Origin: Mycolicibacterium sphagni | GTDB taxonomy: Bacteria; Actinomycetota; Actinomycetes; Mycobacteriales; Mycobacteriaceae | Assembly: GCF_002250655.1 (NCBI RefSeq) | Contig: NZ_NOZR01000021.1 | Coordinates: forward strand, 51,639 to 115,638 | Reading direction: 5' to 3' | Length of the DNA: 64,000 nucleotides | Part shown: one piece after another, positions 51,168 through 59,119 of the stretch | How the letters are laid out: the number at the start of each line of letters is the position of its first letter | How positions within the stretch are numbered: the first letter of the stretch is position 1 | Notes under the pieces: model-generated | What the model was told of the DNA's origin: nothing | The model's input: the letters and a program-made list of their open reading frames with translations, nothing else | Database searches by the model: none | Translations under genes and position numbers: made by a program

Positions 51168-52513
51168 GTCGAGCTCCTCTCGGTGTGTGTCTCCAGGCTT
51201 GACTTCAACGGCTCGAGTTCATCGGGTGCGAAATACAGATATCGCCCATACCAGTCGTGCAGTTCGGCGGCCGGGTCGTCGTCGACCGTCACCCCGACCT
51301 GCTGATCTCCGTCGACGGTCTCGTGCACCGAAGTGACGGTGGCGAGCCTGCCCGCGAAGAACATGTCCTGTGCGTCGGCCCGCCGCGACGGCCGCAGCCG
51401 TACCTTGCTGCCGCGCGCCACCCGGACTCCGTTGACCAGGACGGCGTCGATGTCGGGGGCAACAGCGTTGTCGGCGATCGGGTCCCACCAGTCGACTCCG
51501 TCGGGGATCTCGGGGATCAGCCCGGGGTGCGGGTCGCGAAGGACACCGTGCAGCCGCTGCATCGCCTCGGGCGTCATCGCATCGCAGCGGTCGATGATCT
51601 GGGCGGCCAGCGGGTCGGTGGCGCGGGCCTGTGCCTTCTCCTCGTCGGTCATCGTCATCACCCGCAGCGTGAGGATCTCGTCGATCTCGGTCGAGTCGTA
51701 GAGGGCGCCCTCGCTCTGTTCGGCGATCTCGGGGTGGTCATAGAGGATGATCGGCGAGATCAGCAGGAGCGCATCGTCACCCGGCGGTCCGGCCAGCACC
51801 GGGAAGCAGCGGTGCTGGTGGCACTCGGCCACCGCAGCTGCCGCCGAGTCGGGCGGGTCGAGCAGTGAGACCAGTTGCCCTCCTCTCACTTCGGCGATGA
51901 GATGGGTGCCGATCATCGACGCGGCGATAATGGCGTCCTTATCGCAGGCGAGATCGTCTGCGACCCTGGTGGTGTTGTGCAGCGCGGTGGTGACCCGCCA
52001 CAGTCCGTGGTCGGATTCAGCTGTCACCGTGAGGCGTCCATGCACGGCGCGACGGGAACGGACGAGCCGGCCGCCATCGACCTCGTCGATGGCGCTGGCC
52101 GCCGGCGCCGCCACCTGGTACGTCCACGACTGCGCGCCGTCACCGAGATCGAGCGGACCGAAGGTCAGCTCGGACTCCACCGCCTCATCCCAGGTCAGCC
52201 AGGACGTTCCCGCACCGGTCAATTCGTCGACCGGCTCGTAACGACCGTCTTCGGTGCGCTTCTCGACCGCACGCCGCTGCAGGTGCAGGAACCTGACCAC
52301 CAGTGTGATCGTCGCGTCGCCGTCGATCAGGAACTGCGCCGAAAGGGTGTCGTCCTCGCCGAGCGCCGTCTCCGCCGCTCCTGGCGGCCCCAAAACCCCG
52401 AATTGCCAACGGGACTGGTTCTTGGCGGACGACGCGCGGTACGGGTATAGCAGATAGCCCTCGTAAAGCACTGCGTCGGCGATGGTGCGGGCCCGGTCCC
52501 AGCCCGTGCTCAC
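51155..52513 (-). CDS. conserved hydrogenase-operon protein, unknown family
   Basis: 452 residues from a GTG that overlaps the preceding stop (GTGA). The sequence is mixed alpha/beta with YEGYLLYPYRASSAKNQ near the N-terminus, RRAVHGRLTVTAESDHGLWRVTTALHNT in the middle, SMIGTHLIAEVRGG and a C-terminal WYGRYLYFAPDELEPL. Several acidic patches but no Cys cluster. I do not recognise the family. Its fixed position between the Rieske-like genes and the protease suggests a hydrogenase-specific assembly or electron-transfer-complex role. Confidence 0.7.
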   Translation of the reverse strand: MSTGWDRARTIADAVLYEGYLLYPYRASSAKNQSRWQFGVLGPPGAAETALGEDDTLSAQFLIDGDATITLVVRFLHLQRRAVEKRTEDGRYEPVDELTGAGTSWLTWDEAVESELTFGPLDLGDGAQSWTYQVAAPAASAIDEVDGGRLVRSRRAVHGRLTVTAESDHGLWRVTTALHNTTRVADDLACDKDAIIAASMIGTHLIAEVRGGQLVSLLDPPDSAAAAVAECHQHRCFPVLAGPPGDDALLLISPIILYDHPEIAEQSEGALYDSTEIDEILTLRVMTMTDEEKAQARATDPLAAQIIDRCDAMTPEAMQRLHGVLRDPHPGLIPEIPDGVDWWDPIADNAVAPDIDAVLVNGVRVARGSKVRLRPSRRADAQDMFFAGRLATVTSVHETVDGDQQVGVTVDDDPAAELHDWYGRYLYFAPDELEPLKSSLETHTERSSTWQQ

Positions 52514-53160
52514 CGGAGCTCTCCGGCCCGCACGCCCGCCAACAGCGAGGTGACCGCCTCGTCGATGTCGAGCATGCCCCGCTCGGATTTGTAGGAGGTC
52601 AGCGCTGTCACCGTGTCATGGCCAAGCCGCACCCAGCCGCTGTTGGGGTAATGCTGTTGGATGAGGTCGTGCCAGACACTGACTGGCAGGTCGTATTGAG
52701 CTTCCTGGTCCCACGGCACCTGCTGCACGGCGAATCCTCGTTGGCCGTTCGCCAGGGGTGGGCGGAAAATGGTTCCGCTGAACAGGAATTGCAGCGGGAT
52801 GGCGCCCTCGCGTAGCGCGTGCAGGTACTTCGCACCGGTCACCTCGAAGTCGTAGGTGCATTCCAGCGGCAGCGCCACCTGGGTGCTGCCGGTGAAACCC
52901 TGCACCATTGCCGCGGTGTGCTGCCACAGAAAGGTGCGCTGGGTGTTGGCCCACCGTTCGCGCGGGCCGAACATGTCGGTGAGCCCGGCGGCCTCGTCAT
53001 CGCGGTACGGCCGGCGAAGGGGTTCGATGCGCACCTGGCAGCGCAACGCGATGGCATGCACGGGATCGTCTGCCACCACGGCGATTTGCGCGGTGAGCGC
53101 AGGGCTCACCGCGTACGGTTCGGGGGCCACGTCGAGTACGGCGAAAGTCACCTCTGTCAC
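52510..53160 (-). CDS. DUF6084-like hydrogenase-operon protein
   Basis: 216 residues from the GTG at 53160 that overlaps the preceding stop. TFAVLDVAPEPYAVSPALTAQIAV begins the domain; LRCQVRIEPLRRPYRDDEA and WANTQRTFLWQHTAAMVQGF are the conserved core, and GTIFRPPLANGQRGFAVQQVPWDQEAQYDLPVSVW closes it. No metal-binding cluster. From memory this is the DUF6084 family that accompanies group 1h hydrogenases. Likely a scaffold or maturation helper. 4-bp overlaps on both sides make it part of a translationally coupled block. Confidence 0.72.
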   Translation of the reverse strand: MTEVTFAVLDVAPEPYAVSPALTAQIAVVADDPVHAIALRCQVRIEPLRRPYRDDEAAGLTDMFGPRERWANTQRTFLWQHTAAMVQGFTGSTQVALPLECTYDFEVTGAKYLHALREGAIPLQFLFSGTIFRPPLANGQRGFAVQQVPWDQEAQYDLPVSVWHDLIQQHYPNSGWVRLGHDTVTALTSYKSERGMLDIDEAVTSLLAGVRAGELR

Positions 53161-53804
53161 GACGCGCGTTCCCTGCTGACTTCCCGGCAGCGCGCGGTGA
53201 TCTGGTCGAAGAACTCGTCGATGTAGCTGCGCGCTTGCTGGCCGCCGTCGAAACCGCGCCACAGCATCCGCAACCTGCCGACGAACTCGTAGCAGGCGTC
53301 TATCGGCACCAGATAGCACTCGGGGTCACCGTCCCGGCCTGAGTTGTCGGGCACCCGCACCAGCAGCGCCTCCACGTCATCGGTCAGCATCGTCAGCCTG
53401 GCGTCCGCGGTGGTGATCAGCGACCACGCGTCGAGGTCCAATTCCGATTCGGTGGCACCGGCCGGGCCGGGATAGAAGCCGACTGTCTTGTCCAGCGCCG
53501 AGTTACGAAAGAAGAACGCCAGCCCGACAGGGATTTGCAGGGCCTCCCACTCCAGGCGGCCCAGTGCGAGATCGGGGAAGTGCAGATAGCGATCGGGCAC
53601 CGAACGGTACCGCAGCTGGGCGGTGCTGTCGGTGAACAACAAATAACAGCCGCGGCAGACGCACATCAGCTGTCTGCCTTCGACGTTCACGACGTGCTGG
53701 TGTTCGTCGGCGATATCCTCCGAACACATCTCACAGCGTTCCCCGGCCGGCTGGGGCGCCTTGGTGGCCCGGATGCGGGCCAGCACGTCGTACGCACTGT
53801 CCAT
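53157..53804 (-). CDS. DUF5947-like hydrogenase-operon protein with Cys pairs
   Basis: 215 residues; ATG overlaps the preceding stop. The N-terminal part has CEMCSEDIADEH and CVCRGCYLLF, two CxxC-type pairs that could bind Zn or an Fe-S cluster. The rest is RYLHFPDLALGRLEWEALQIPVGLAFFFRNS, LDLDAWSLITTADARLTML and a long acidic middle. Matches my recollection of DUF5947, seen next to actinobacterial hydrogenases. A small electron-transfer or assembly role would fit the Cys pairs. Confidence 0.72.
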   Translation of the reverse strand: MDSAYDVLARIRATKAPQPAGERCEMCSEDIADEHQHVVNVEGRQLMCVCRGCYLLFTDSTAQLRYRSVPDRYLHFPDLALGRLEWEALQIPVGLAFFFRNSALDKTVGFYPGPAGATESELDLDAWSLITTADARLTMLTDDVEALLVRVPDNSGRDGDPECYLVPIDACYEFVGRLRMLWRGFDGGQQARSYIDEFFDQITARCREVSRERAS

Positions 53805-54715
53805 CACGGCACCGCCGTGGTTGTCGCGTGGACCGCCATCGACAAGACGCCGTCGCGCACCAGCAGGGGGATGGGATCAAGGTGCACAGCGGTGCCCAGC
53901 TCGGCGTCGACGGCGGCGCCCGCGTGGATGACGTCGAAGTGGGCGCGGCAGCGCGGGCACCTCAGCACGGGTCCGCCGGTTGCCCCGCCCATTCGCCGGT
54001 GCAGCGCGGCGCCGGCCAACGAAGCGTCGCAGCTGCCGCACCGGTCGTGATAGGCGAACAATTCGTCGCCGATCCGGCAGGCGAGAACGGAGGTTCCCGC
54101 CACCATGAAACCGCCGACCTCACCGTTGTGCAGATCGGCCAGATCGGGCACCGGGTGCCAGCTCGCACCGCCGTGGCTTTCCGAGTGCACCCGGCTGAGC
54201 AGGGATTCGACCGGGATGACGGTCGAGGCCGGAGCCGGTTCAGCCGCAACGACTTCGATCTCGCTGATCTCGGGAGCGGCGCTGCGCACGGCGTCCTCCA
54301 CCGTCAGCTCCAGTGTCACCGCGGACGAGGCGCAACTTTTGCAGCTGCCGGCAAACCTGAGCCGCGCCGTGCCACCGATGATCTCGAGCAGCTCGACATC
54401 GCCGCCGTGCGAACCGAGATACGGTCGGACGCTGTCGAGGGCGTCGGCGACACGGCGGTGCACGTCGTGCGGATGCAAGCCGTGCACGAGCATCAGGCTG
54501 GCCACCAAATCGTCGGTGGCGCAGTGTTCCACGACTGCGGGATCGTGTTGCGCCGCAATCTGCAGTACCCGTGCCAGCCCCGCGCCGTAGAGGTCGACCA
54601 CTTCGCGGACCAGCTGTTCGGCCCGCTCACGAGCCACGGGACCGCCTGTGGCGCTGGCCTCGAGAAGGGTCTGCATGCGATCACCCGCGGTGCGCCAACG
54701 CGCCTCGTCGTTCAC
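53804..54715 (-). CDS. NifU-domain/Rieske-like fusion (HhyE-like) electron-transfer protein
   Basis: 303 residues from the GTG at 54715, which overlaps the large-subunit stop (GTGA). Residues ~85-155 are a NifU-type domain ending GSCKSCASSAVTLELTVEDAV, with the CxxC that builds an Fe-S cluster. Residues ~200-290 look Rieske-like: CRIGDELFAYHDRCGSC then VLRCPRCRAHFDVIHAGAAV, but the ligands read CxxC/CxxC rather than CxH/CxxH. In M. smegmatis the group 1h hydrogenase uses an Fe-S protein, HhyE, from the same operon; this is the likely counterpart. It should pass electrons from the small subunit to the respiratory chain. Confidence 0.78.
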   Translation of the reverse strand: MNDEARWRTAGDRMQTLLEASATGGPVARERAEQLVREVVDLYGAGLARVLQIAAQHDPAVVEHCATDDLVASLMLVHGLHPHDVHRRVADALDSVRPYLGSHGGDVELLEIIGGTARLRFAGSCKSCASSAVTLELTVEDAVRSAAPEISEIEVVAAEPAPASTVIPVESLLSRVHSESHGGASWHPVPDLADLHNGEVGGFMVAGTSVLACRIGDELFAYHDRCGSCDASLAGAALHRRMGGATGGPVLRCPRCRAHFDVIHAGAAVDAELGTAVHLDPIPLLVRDGVLSMAVHATTTAVP

Positions 54716-56508
54716 TCCCCGGTGACCGACTGGGTCGGCGAATGCAGCCTGTCGAGGGACTTGCCGTCTCCGAGGTACATGTGCACACCGCATGGCAGGC
54801 AGGGATCGAAACTTCGCACCGTGCGCATGATGTCGATGCCCTTGAAGTTCTCCCGGTCATTCTCCTCGAAGATCGGCTGGCCCTGCACCGCATCTTCATA
54901 CGGTCCCGGTGTGCCGTAGGTGTCGCGCGGATTGGCGTTCCACGGGGTGGGCGGGTACGGGTGGTAGTTCGCTATCTTGCCGTCCCTGATGACCATGTGA
55001 TGGCTCAGAACTCCACGGACCGCCTCAGTGAATCCGCAGCCGATGGCCTCGTCGGGCACGTCGAACTTCTCCCACGTCTTGGTCCGTCCGGCGCGGATCT
55101 CCACCAATGCCTTCTCGGCAAAATGCAGCGCACACGCTGCCGCGTACGCCTGGAAGTAGGTGCGGGCGCGGTTGCGCTCCAACGTATTGCTGCCGTGCTC
55201 GGGGATTTTCCACTCCAGCTCGACCGGCCCTTTGAGAATGGTCTTGGGCAGGTTGATCTTCACGCTGTGACCGGTGGCCTGCACGTAGCCGATGTCCACC
55301 AGGCCGGCCAGCGCGGTCGACCACAACCGGGCCAGCGGTCCGCCGCCGGTGTCGAGCGCCAGGTGGTCGGTGCCGTCGAACCAGCGTGGTGACATCACCC
55401 AGCTGTACTTGTCGTCCATATCGCGCTTCTGCGGGCGGGGATTGGTGTGCTGGTTCCACGGATGCCTGCGGTCAACCGGGTTACCCAGCGGATCGGTCTT
55501 GACGAACATTTCCTGATCGGTCCAGTCGTCGTAATACGAACTGCCCAAAAGGATCCGGATGCCGAGGTTGATGTCCACCAGGGAATGCGTAACCAGCTTG
55601 CCGTCGACGACGACACCGGGGGTGACGAACATGGCGTTGCCCCACTTCTCCATGTCCTTATAGGCGAAGTTGCAGACGTCGGGGTCCTGGAAGGAGCCCC
55701 AACAGCCGAGCAACGTGCGGCGCAGCCCGACCTTCTCGTACCCGGGGAGCGCGTCGTAGAAGAAGTCGAAGAGGTCGTCGTGCATGGGCACGACCTTCTT
55801 CATGAACTCGACATAGCGCATCAGCCGAGTCATATAGTCCGTCATCAGCTGGATCGTCGCGACGGTCCCGACTCCGCCGGGATAGAGTGTCGACGGGTGG
55901 ACGTGCCGGCCCTCCATGAGGCAGAACATCTCTCGGGTCCACCGGCTGACCTGCAGCGCTTCGCGGTAGAACTCGCCGGTGAAGGGGTTGAGGGAGCGCA
56001 TGATGTCGGCGATGGTCCGGTACCCGTGCGCGGCGGAGTGGGGCGCGAGGGTGTTCTCGGCTTTCGCCAGAACACTCGGGTTGGTCTCGGCCACCATCTT
56101 CTCGCAATAGTCAACCCCGACCAAGTTCTCCTGAAAGATGTTGTGGTCGAACATGTATTCGGCCGCCTCGCCGAGGTTGACGATCCATTCGCCGAGGTTC
56201 GGGGGTTTGACGCCATACGCCATGTTCTGCGCATAGCACGAGCAGGTGGCGTGGTTGTCACCGCAGATCCCGCAGATGCGGCTGGTGATGAAGTGAGCGT
56301 CGCGCGGATCCTTACCCTTCATGAAGATCGAGTAGCCGCGGAAGATCGACGAGGTGCTGTGACACTCAACTACCTCGCGGTTCTCGAAATCGATCTTCGT
56401 GTAGATGCCGAGGCTGCCGACGATCCTGGTGATCGGATCCCACGCCATTTCGACCAGGGAACCGGGATCCCGCTTTACTTGCGACGGTTCGGGGATGATC
56501 GTTGTCAT
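54712..56508 (-). CDS. hhyL: group 1h [NiFe] hydrogenase large subunit
   Basis: 598 residues. The two Ni-binding motifs are present: RICGICGDNHATCSC (Cys79, Cys82) and SFDPCLPCGVHM (Cys570, Cys573) with His576. A 22-residue tail after His576 is what the endopeptidase removes. Features match the actinobacterial high-affinity hydrogenase (HhyL) rather than group 2a: EMAWDPITRIVGSLGIYTKIDF, GWNDLQ-free N-terminus and NIFQENLVGVDYCEKMV. Ni and Fe(CN)2CO active site; oxidises H2 with the small subunit. First standard ATG used; its stop overlaps the downstream HhyE-like gene. Confidence 0.95.
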   Translation of the reverse strand: MTTIIPEPSQVKRDPGSLVEMAWDPITRIVGSLGIYTKIDFENREVVECHSTSSIFRGYSIFMKGKDPRDAHFITSRICGICGDNHATCSCYAQNMAYGVKPPNLGEWIVNLGEAAEYMFDHNIFQENLVGVDYCEKMVAETNPSVLAKAENTLAPHSAAHGYRTIADIMRSLNPFTGEFYREALQVSRWTREMFCLMEGRHVHPSTLYPGGVGTVATIQLMTDYMTRLMRYVEFMKKVVPMHDDLFDFFYDALPGYEKVGLRRTLLGCWGSFQDPDVCNFAYKDMEKWGNAMFVTPGVVVDGKLVTHSLVDINLGIRILLGSSYYDDWTDQEMFVKTDPLGNPVDRRHPWNQHTNPRPQKRDMDDKYSWVMSPRWFDGTDHLALDTGGGPLARLWSTALAGLVDIGYVQATGHSVKINLPKTILKGPVELEWKIPEHGSNTLERNRARTYFQAYAAACALHFAEKALVEIRAGRTKTWEKFDVPDEAIGCGFTEAVRGVLSHHMVIRDGKIANYHPYPPTPWNANPRDTYGTPGPYEDAVQGQPIFEENDRENFKGIDIMRTVRSFDPCLPCGVHMYLGDGKSLDRLHSPTQSVTGE

Positions 56509-56572
56509 CAGACTTCGCTCTCTAATTGACTACTGAAATACCGCTGGCGCGCGGCAATTCCATTGACACCGA

Positions 56573-57724
56573 CTACCAGGTGCGTTGCGCGCCGGTGGTG
56601 AGTTCGCGGCCTTTGTGACGCCACTTGGGCTCTTTGTCCACCGTCCGCCCCGTCACCTGGCGCAGGTTGCGGATCACCGACCCGTACAGTCCCGACGCTG
56701 TGGTGGAGATCTTGCCGCCCGGCGGCTCATCCATGAACGGCATGAACTTGTCGGGGAATCCCGGCATCGTGCAGCCGATGCAGATGCCGCCGACGTTGGG
56801 GCAGCCACCGATACCGTTGATCCAACCACGTTTGGGCACATTGCATTTCACCACCGGTCCCCAGCAGCCCAGCTTGACGATGCACTTCGGCGATCCGTAC
56901 TCGGTCGCGAAGTCACCCTGCTCGTAGTAGCCGGCCCGGTCGCAGCCCTCGTGAACCGTCCTCCCGAACAACCACTTCGGGCGCAGGGCTTCGTCGAGCG
57001 GGATCATCGGCGCTTGGCCGGTAGCCATGTACAGCAGGTAGGTCAGCGTCTCCGCCATATTGTCGGGATGTGCGGGGCAGCCCGGCACACAGACAATCGG
57101 TATGCCCGCCTTACTCTTCCACTCCCAGCCGAGGTAGTCCGGAACACCCATCGCACCGGTCGGGTTGCCCGCCATGGCATGGATTCCACCGTAGGTGGCG
57201 CAGGTTCCGACAGCGACGATCGCGGTGGCTTTCGGCGCCAGTCGATCGAGCCACTCACTGGTGGTCATCGGCTGTCCGGTCGCGGGATCGTTACCGAATC
57301 CGCACCAATAGCCTTCGTTGTGCAGCTGTTCGTTGGGTATCGACCCCTCGACGACGAGCACAAACGGTTCCAACTCCCCGCGGTCGGCCTTGAAGAACCA
57401 TTCGAGGAAATCGTCGGCTCCACCATTGGGTCCGCATTCGAAGTCGATCAGCGGCCAGTGCACGGCGATCTGGGGGAGACCGGGGAGGGCGCCGAGCGCG
57501 ATCTCCTCGATGCTGGGCTGCGTGGCGGCGGTCAGTGCGACCGAGTCGCCGTCACAACTGAGTCCGGCGTTGATCCAGAGAACGTGGATCAATGTCTGTT
57601 CGGCTTTGACTGCTGCTTCCGTGAGCATGCTGAAGCTTCCCGGGACCGGGCTGGGATCCCTGCGGCGCAGGAGTCGCCCTTCGGCCCACTTGCGCGTCGC
57701 TAGACCCAGCGTGGCCCAGATCAC
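56573..57724 (-). CDS. hhyS: group 1h [NiFe] hydrogenase small subunit
   Basis: 383 residues from a GTG; an ATG at 57628 would trim 32 residues and is a real alternative. No Tat signal, as in this group. HVLWINAGLSCDGDSVALTAATQP gives the proximal-cluster segment, in which Asp60 takes the place of the second Cys of CxxC (known for this hydrogenase class). Other Cys ligands: GTCATYGG, VPGCPAHP, HEGCDRAGYYEQGDFA, SPKCIVKLGCWGPVVKCN and NVGGICIGCTMPGF. It passes electrons from the Ni-Fe site through three clusters. Promoter of the whole operon should lie in 57725-57865. Confidence 0.94.
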   Translation of the reverse strand: MIWATLGLATRKWAEGRLLRRRDPSPVPGSFSMLTEAAVKAEQTLIHVLWINAGLSCDGDSVALTAATQPSIEEIALGALPGLPQIAVHWPLIDFECGPNGGADDFLEWFFKADRGELEPFVLVVEGSIPNEQLHNEGYWCGFGNDPATGQPMTTSEWLDRLAPKATAIVAVGTCATYGGIHAMAGNPTGAMGVPDYLGWEWKSKAGIPIVCVPGCPAHPDNMAETLTYLLYMATGQAPMIPLDEALRPKWLFGRTVHEGCDRAGYYEQGDFATEYGSPKCIVKLGCWGPVVKCNVPKRGWINGIGGCPNVGGICIGCTMPGFPDKFMPFMDEPPGGKISTTASGLYGSVIRNLRQVTGRTVDKEPKWRHKGRELTTGAQRTW

Positions 57725-57865
57725 ACGTTGTTGTCAACGGATTCGAGGTGACAGGTACGAAGGTCTAACTGTCCTCTCAGGAGCCGCCGGCTGATATCGG
57801 CGCGACAGCCATTTCACAGGCACCCTGGTCGCAGCGGTATCCCTAAGGTGGACAGCGGATTTCGC

Positions 57866-58636
57866 TCAAGTTAGGGCACTGTCGACAAATCGTCTCAGCC
57901 AACCAAACCACTCCTGCATCCCAGAGCCGGTGCGTGCGCTGACGGGCAGGATGGTCGCGGTGGGATTGACCTCGCGAACGTGGGCGATGCACTGGTCGAT
58001 GTCCACGTCGAGATAAGGCACCAGGTCGATCTTGTTCAGCAGGACTACGTCGACCGACCGGAACATCACCGGGTACTTCAATGGTTTGTCCTCACCCTCG
58101 GTGACCGAATAAACCATCGCCTTGGCGTGCTCGCCCACATCGAACTCGGCGGGGCAAACCAGATTGCCGACGTTCTCGATGATGACCAGGTCCAGCGCGG
58201 GCAGGTCGAGGCCCTGCAGCGCCCGGTTGACCATCGGCGCGTCGAGATGGCACTCTCCGCCGAAGCCGTTGCTGGTGTTCAGCAACGATATCTGCGCGCC
58301 CCGGCCGGCCAGCTTGGTTGCGTCCAGGTCGGTAGCGATATCACCCTCGATGATCCCGACCGCGAGCTGCCCGGCGAGCTCGTCGAGCGTGGCACCCAGC
58401 ACGGTGGTCTTGCCGGAACCGGGTGAGCTCATGAGATTCAGCGACCGAATACCGTTGGCCTCGAACGCTTCTCGGTTGACTTTTGCCCTGACATCGTTCT
58501 CGGCGAAGATCGATTCCAGTACGTCGACCCGCAGCGTACCGGTCGAGTAGCCGGTGTGGTCGCCGTGGTCGTGGCTGCTGCCGGTGTGCTCGTGGCTGTG
58601 CGCAGCGCCGTCGTCGTGACGATGGAATCTGCCCAT
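57866..58636 (-). CDS. hypB: HypB, GTPase for hydrogenase nickel insertion
   Basis: 256 residues. The first ~30 are His-rich (FHRHDDGAAHSHEHTGSSHDHGDH split here), a nickel store. SSPGSGKTTVLG is the P-loop; GECHLDAPMVN carries the metal-binding Cys/His; ENVGNLVCPAEFDVG and LLNKIDLV complete the G domain. With HypA it delivers Ni to the large subunit using GTP. Upstream of hypA on the same strand by 19 bp; both face away from hypFCDE. Confidence 0.93.
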   Translation of the reverse strand: MGRFHRHDDGAAHSHEHTGSSHDHGDHTGYSTGTLRVDVLESIFAENDVRAKVNREAFEANGIRSLNLMSSPGSGKTTVLGATLDELAGQLAVGIIEGDIATDLDATKLAGRGAQISLLNTSNGFGGECHLDAPMVNRALQGLDLPALDLVIIENVGNLVCPAEFDVGEHAKAMVYSVTEGEDKPLKYPVMFRSVDVVLLNKIDLVPYLDVDIDQCIAHVREVNPTATILPVSARTGSGMQEWFGWLRRFVDSALT

Positions 58637-58655
58637 CGTGAGACCTTTCGCTCGG

Positions 58656-58991
58656 TCAGGTGACGTCTAGTGACGTCACCAGAAACTCCTTGCCGCGCAC
58701 GACCTCGACATCGGCGCTGTCGCACAGCGGACACAGCACCGACCATTTCGACGTGATCTCACAGCGTTGTCCGCAAGACCGGCAGACCACCTCGGCCGCG
58801 ATGAACTCGAGTTCCAGTTTGGCATCGGGCATGCCCTCGTGTTCCCGCAGCAGCGACCAGCAGAACTCCAGCGACTCTGGTACCACCTGGCGCAGGGCGC
58901 CTACCTGGACCCGCACGATATCGACGTGCCTGCCGACCGCGTGCGGCCTGACTACACCAGCGATGGCCTGACACAATGAGAGTTCGTGCAC
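58656..58991 (-). CDS. hypA: HypA, nickel/zinc metallochaperone
   Basis: 111 residues from the GTG at 58991, chosen because HypA proteins begin MHELS; here VHELSLCQAI. The His at position 2 binds Ni. The Zn site is CRSCGQRC...CPLCDSADV. It works with HypB in Ni insertion. The upstream region between 58992 and 59119 holds the divergent promoters for hypBA and hypFCDE. Confidence 0.9.
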   Translation of the reverse strand: MHELSLCQAIAGVVRPHAVGRHVDIVRVQVGALRQVVPESLEFCWSLLREHEGMPDAKLELEFIAAEVVCRSCGQRCEITSKWSVLCPLCDSADVEVVRGKEFLVTSLDVT

Positions 58992-59119
58992 ACTGCCATG
59001 GTGCTCCCATTCTGTTCCTAATGGTGATTGTCGTCGTAGTTTGCCAGGTCTAGCCTGAGGTGACCGGCCCGTGTCGGCAGCCCATCGGGCACAGCCGGCC
59101 AACGCTGCTCAGGAGGTCC

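Noticed and set aside
49492..57724. Group 2a (Huc-type) hydrogenase
   Set aside because: The small subunit begins HVLWINAGLSCDGD, matching group 1h; the Huc small subunit has a different start and the Huc-specific partner HucM is not present.
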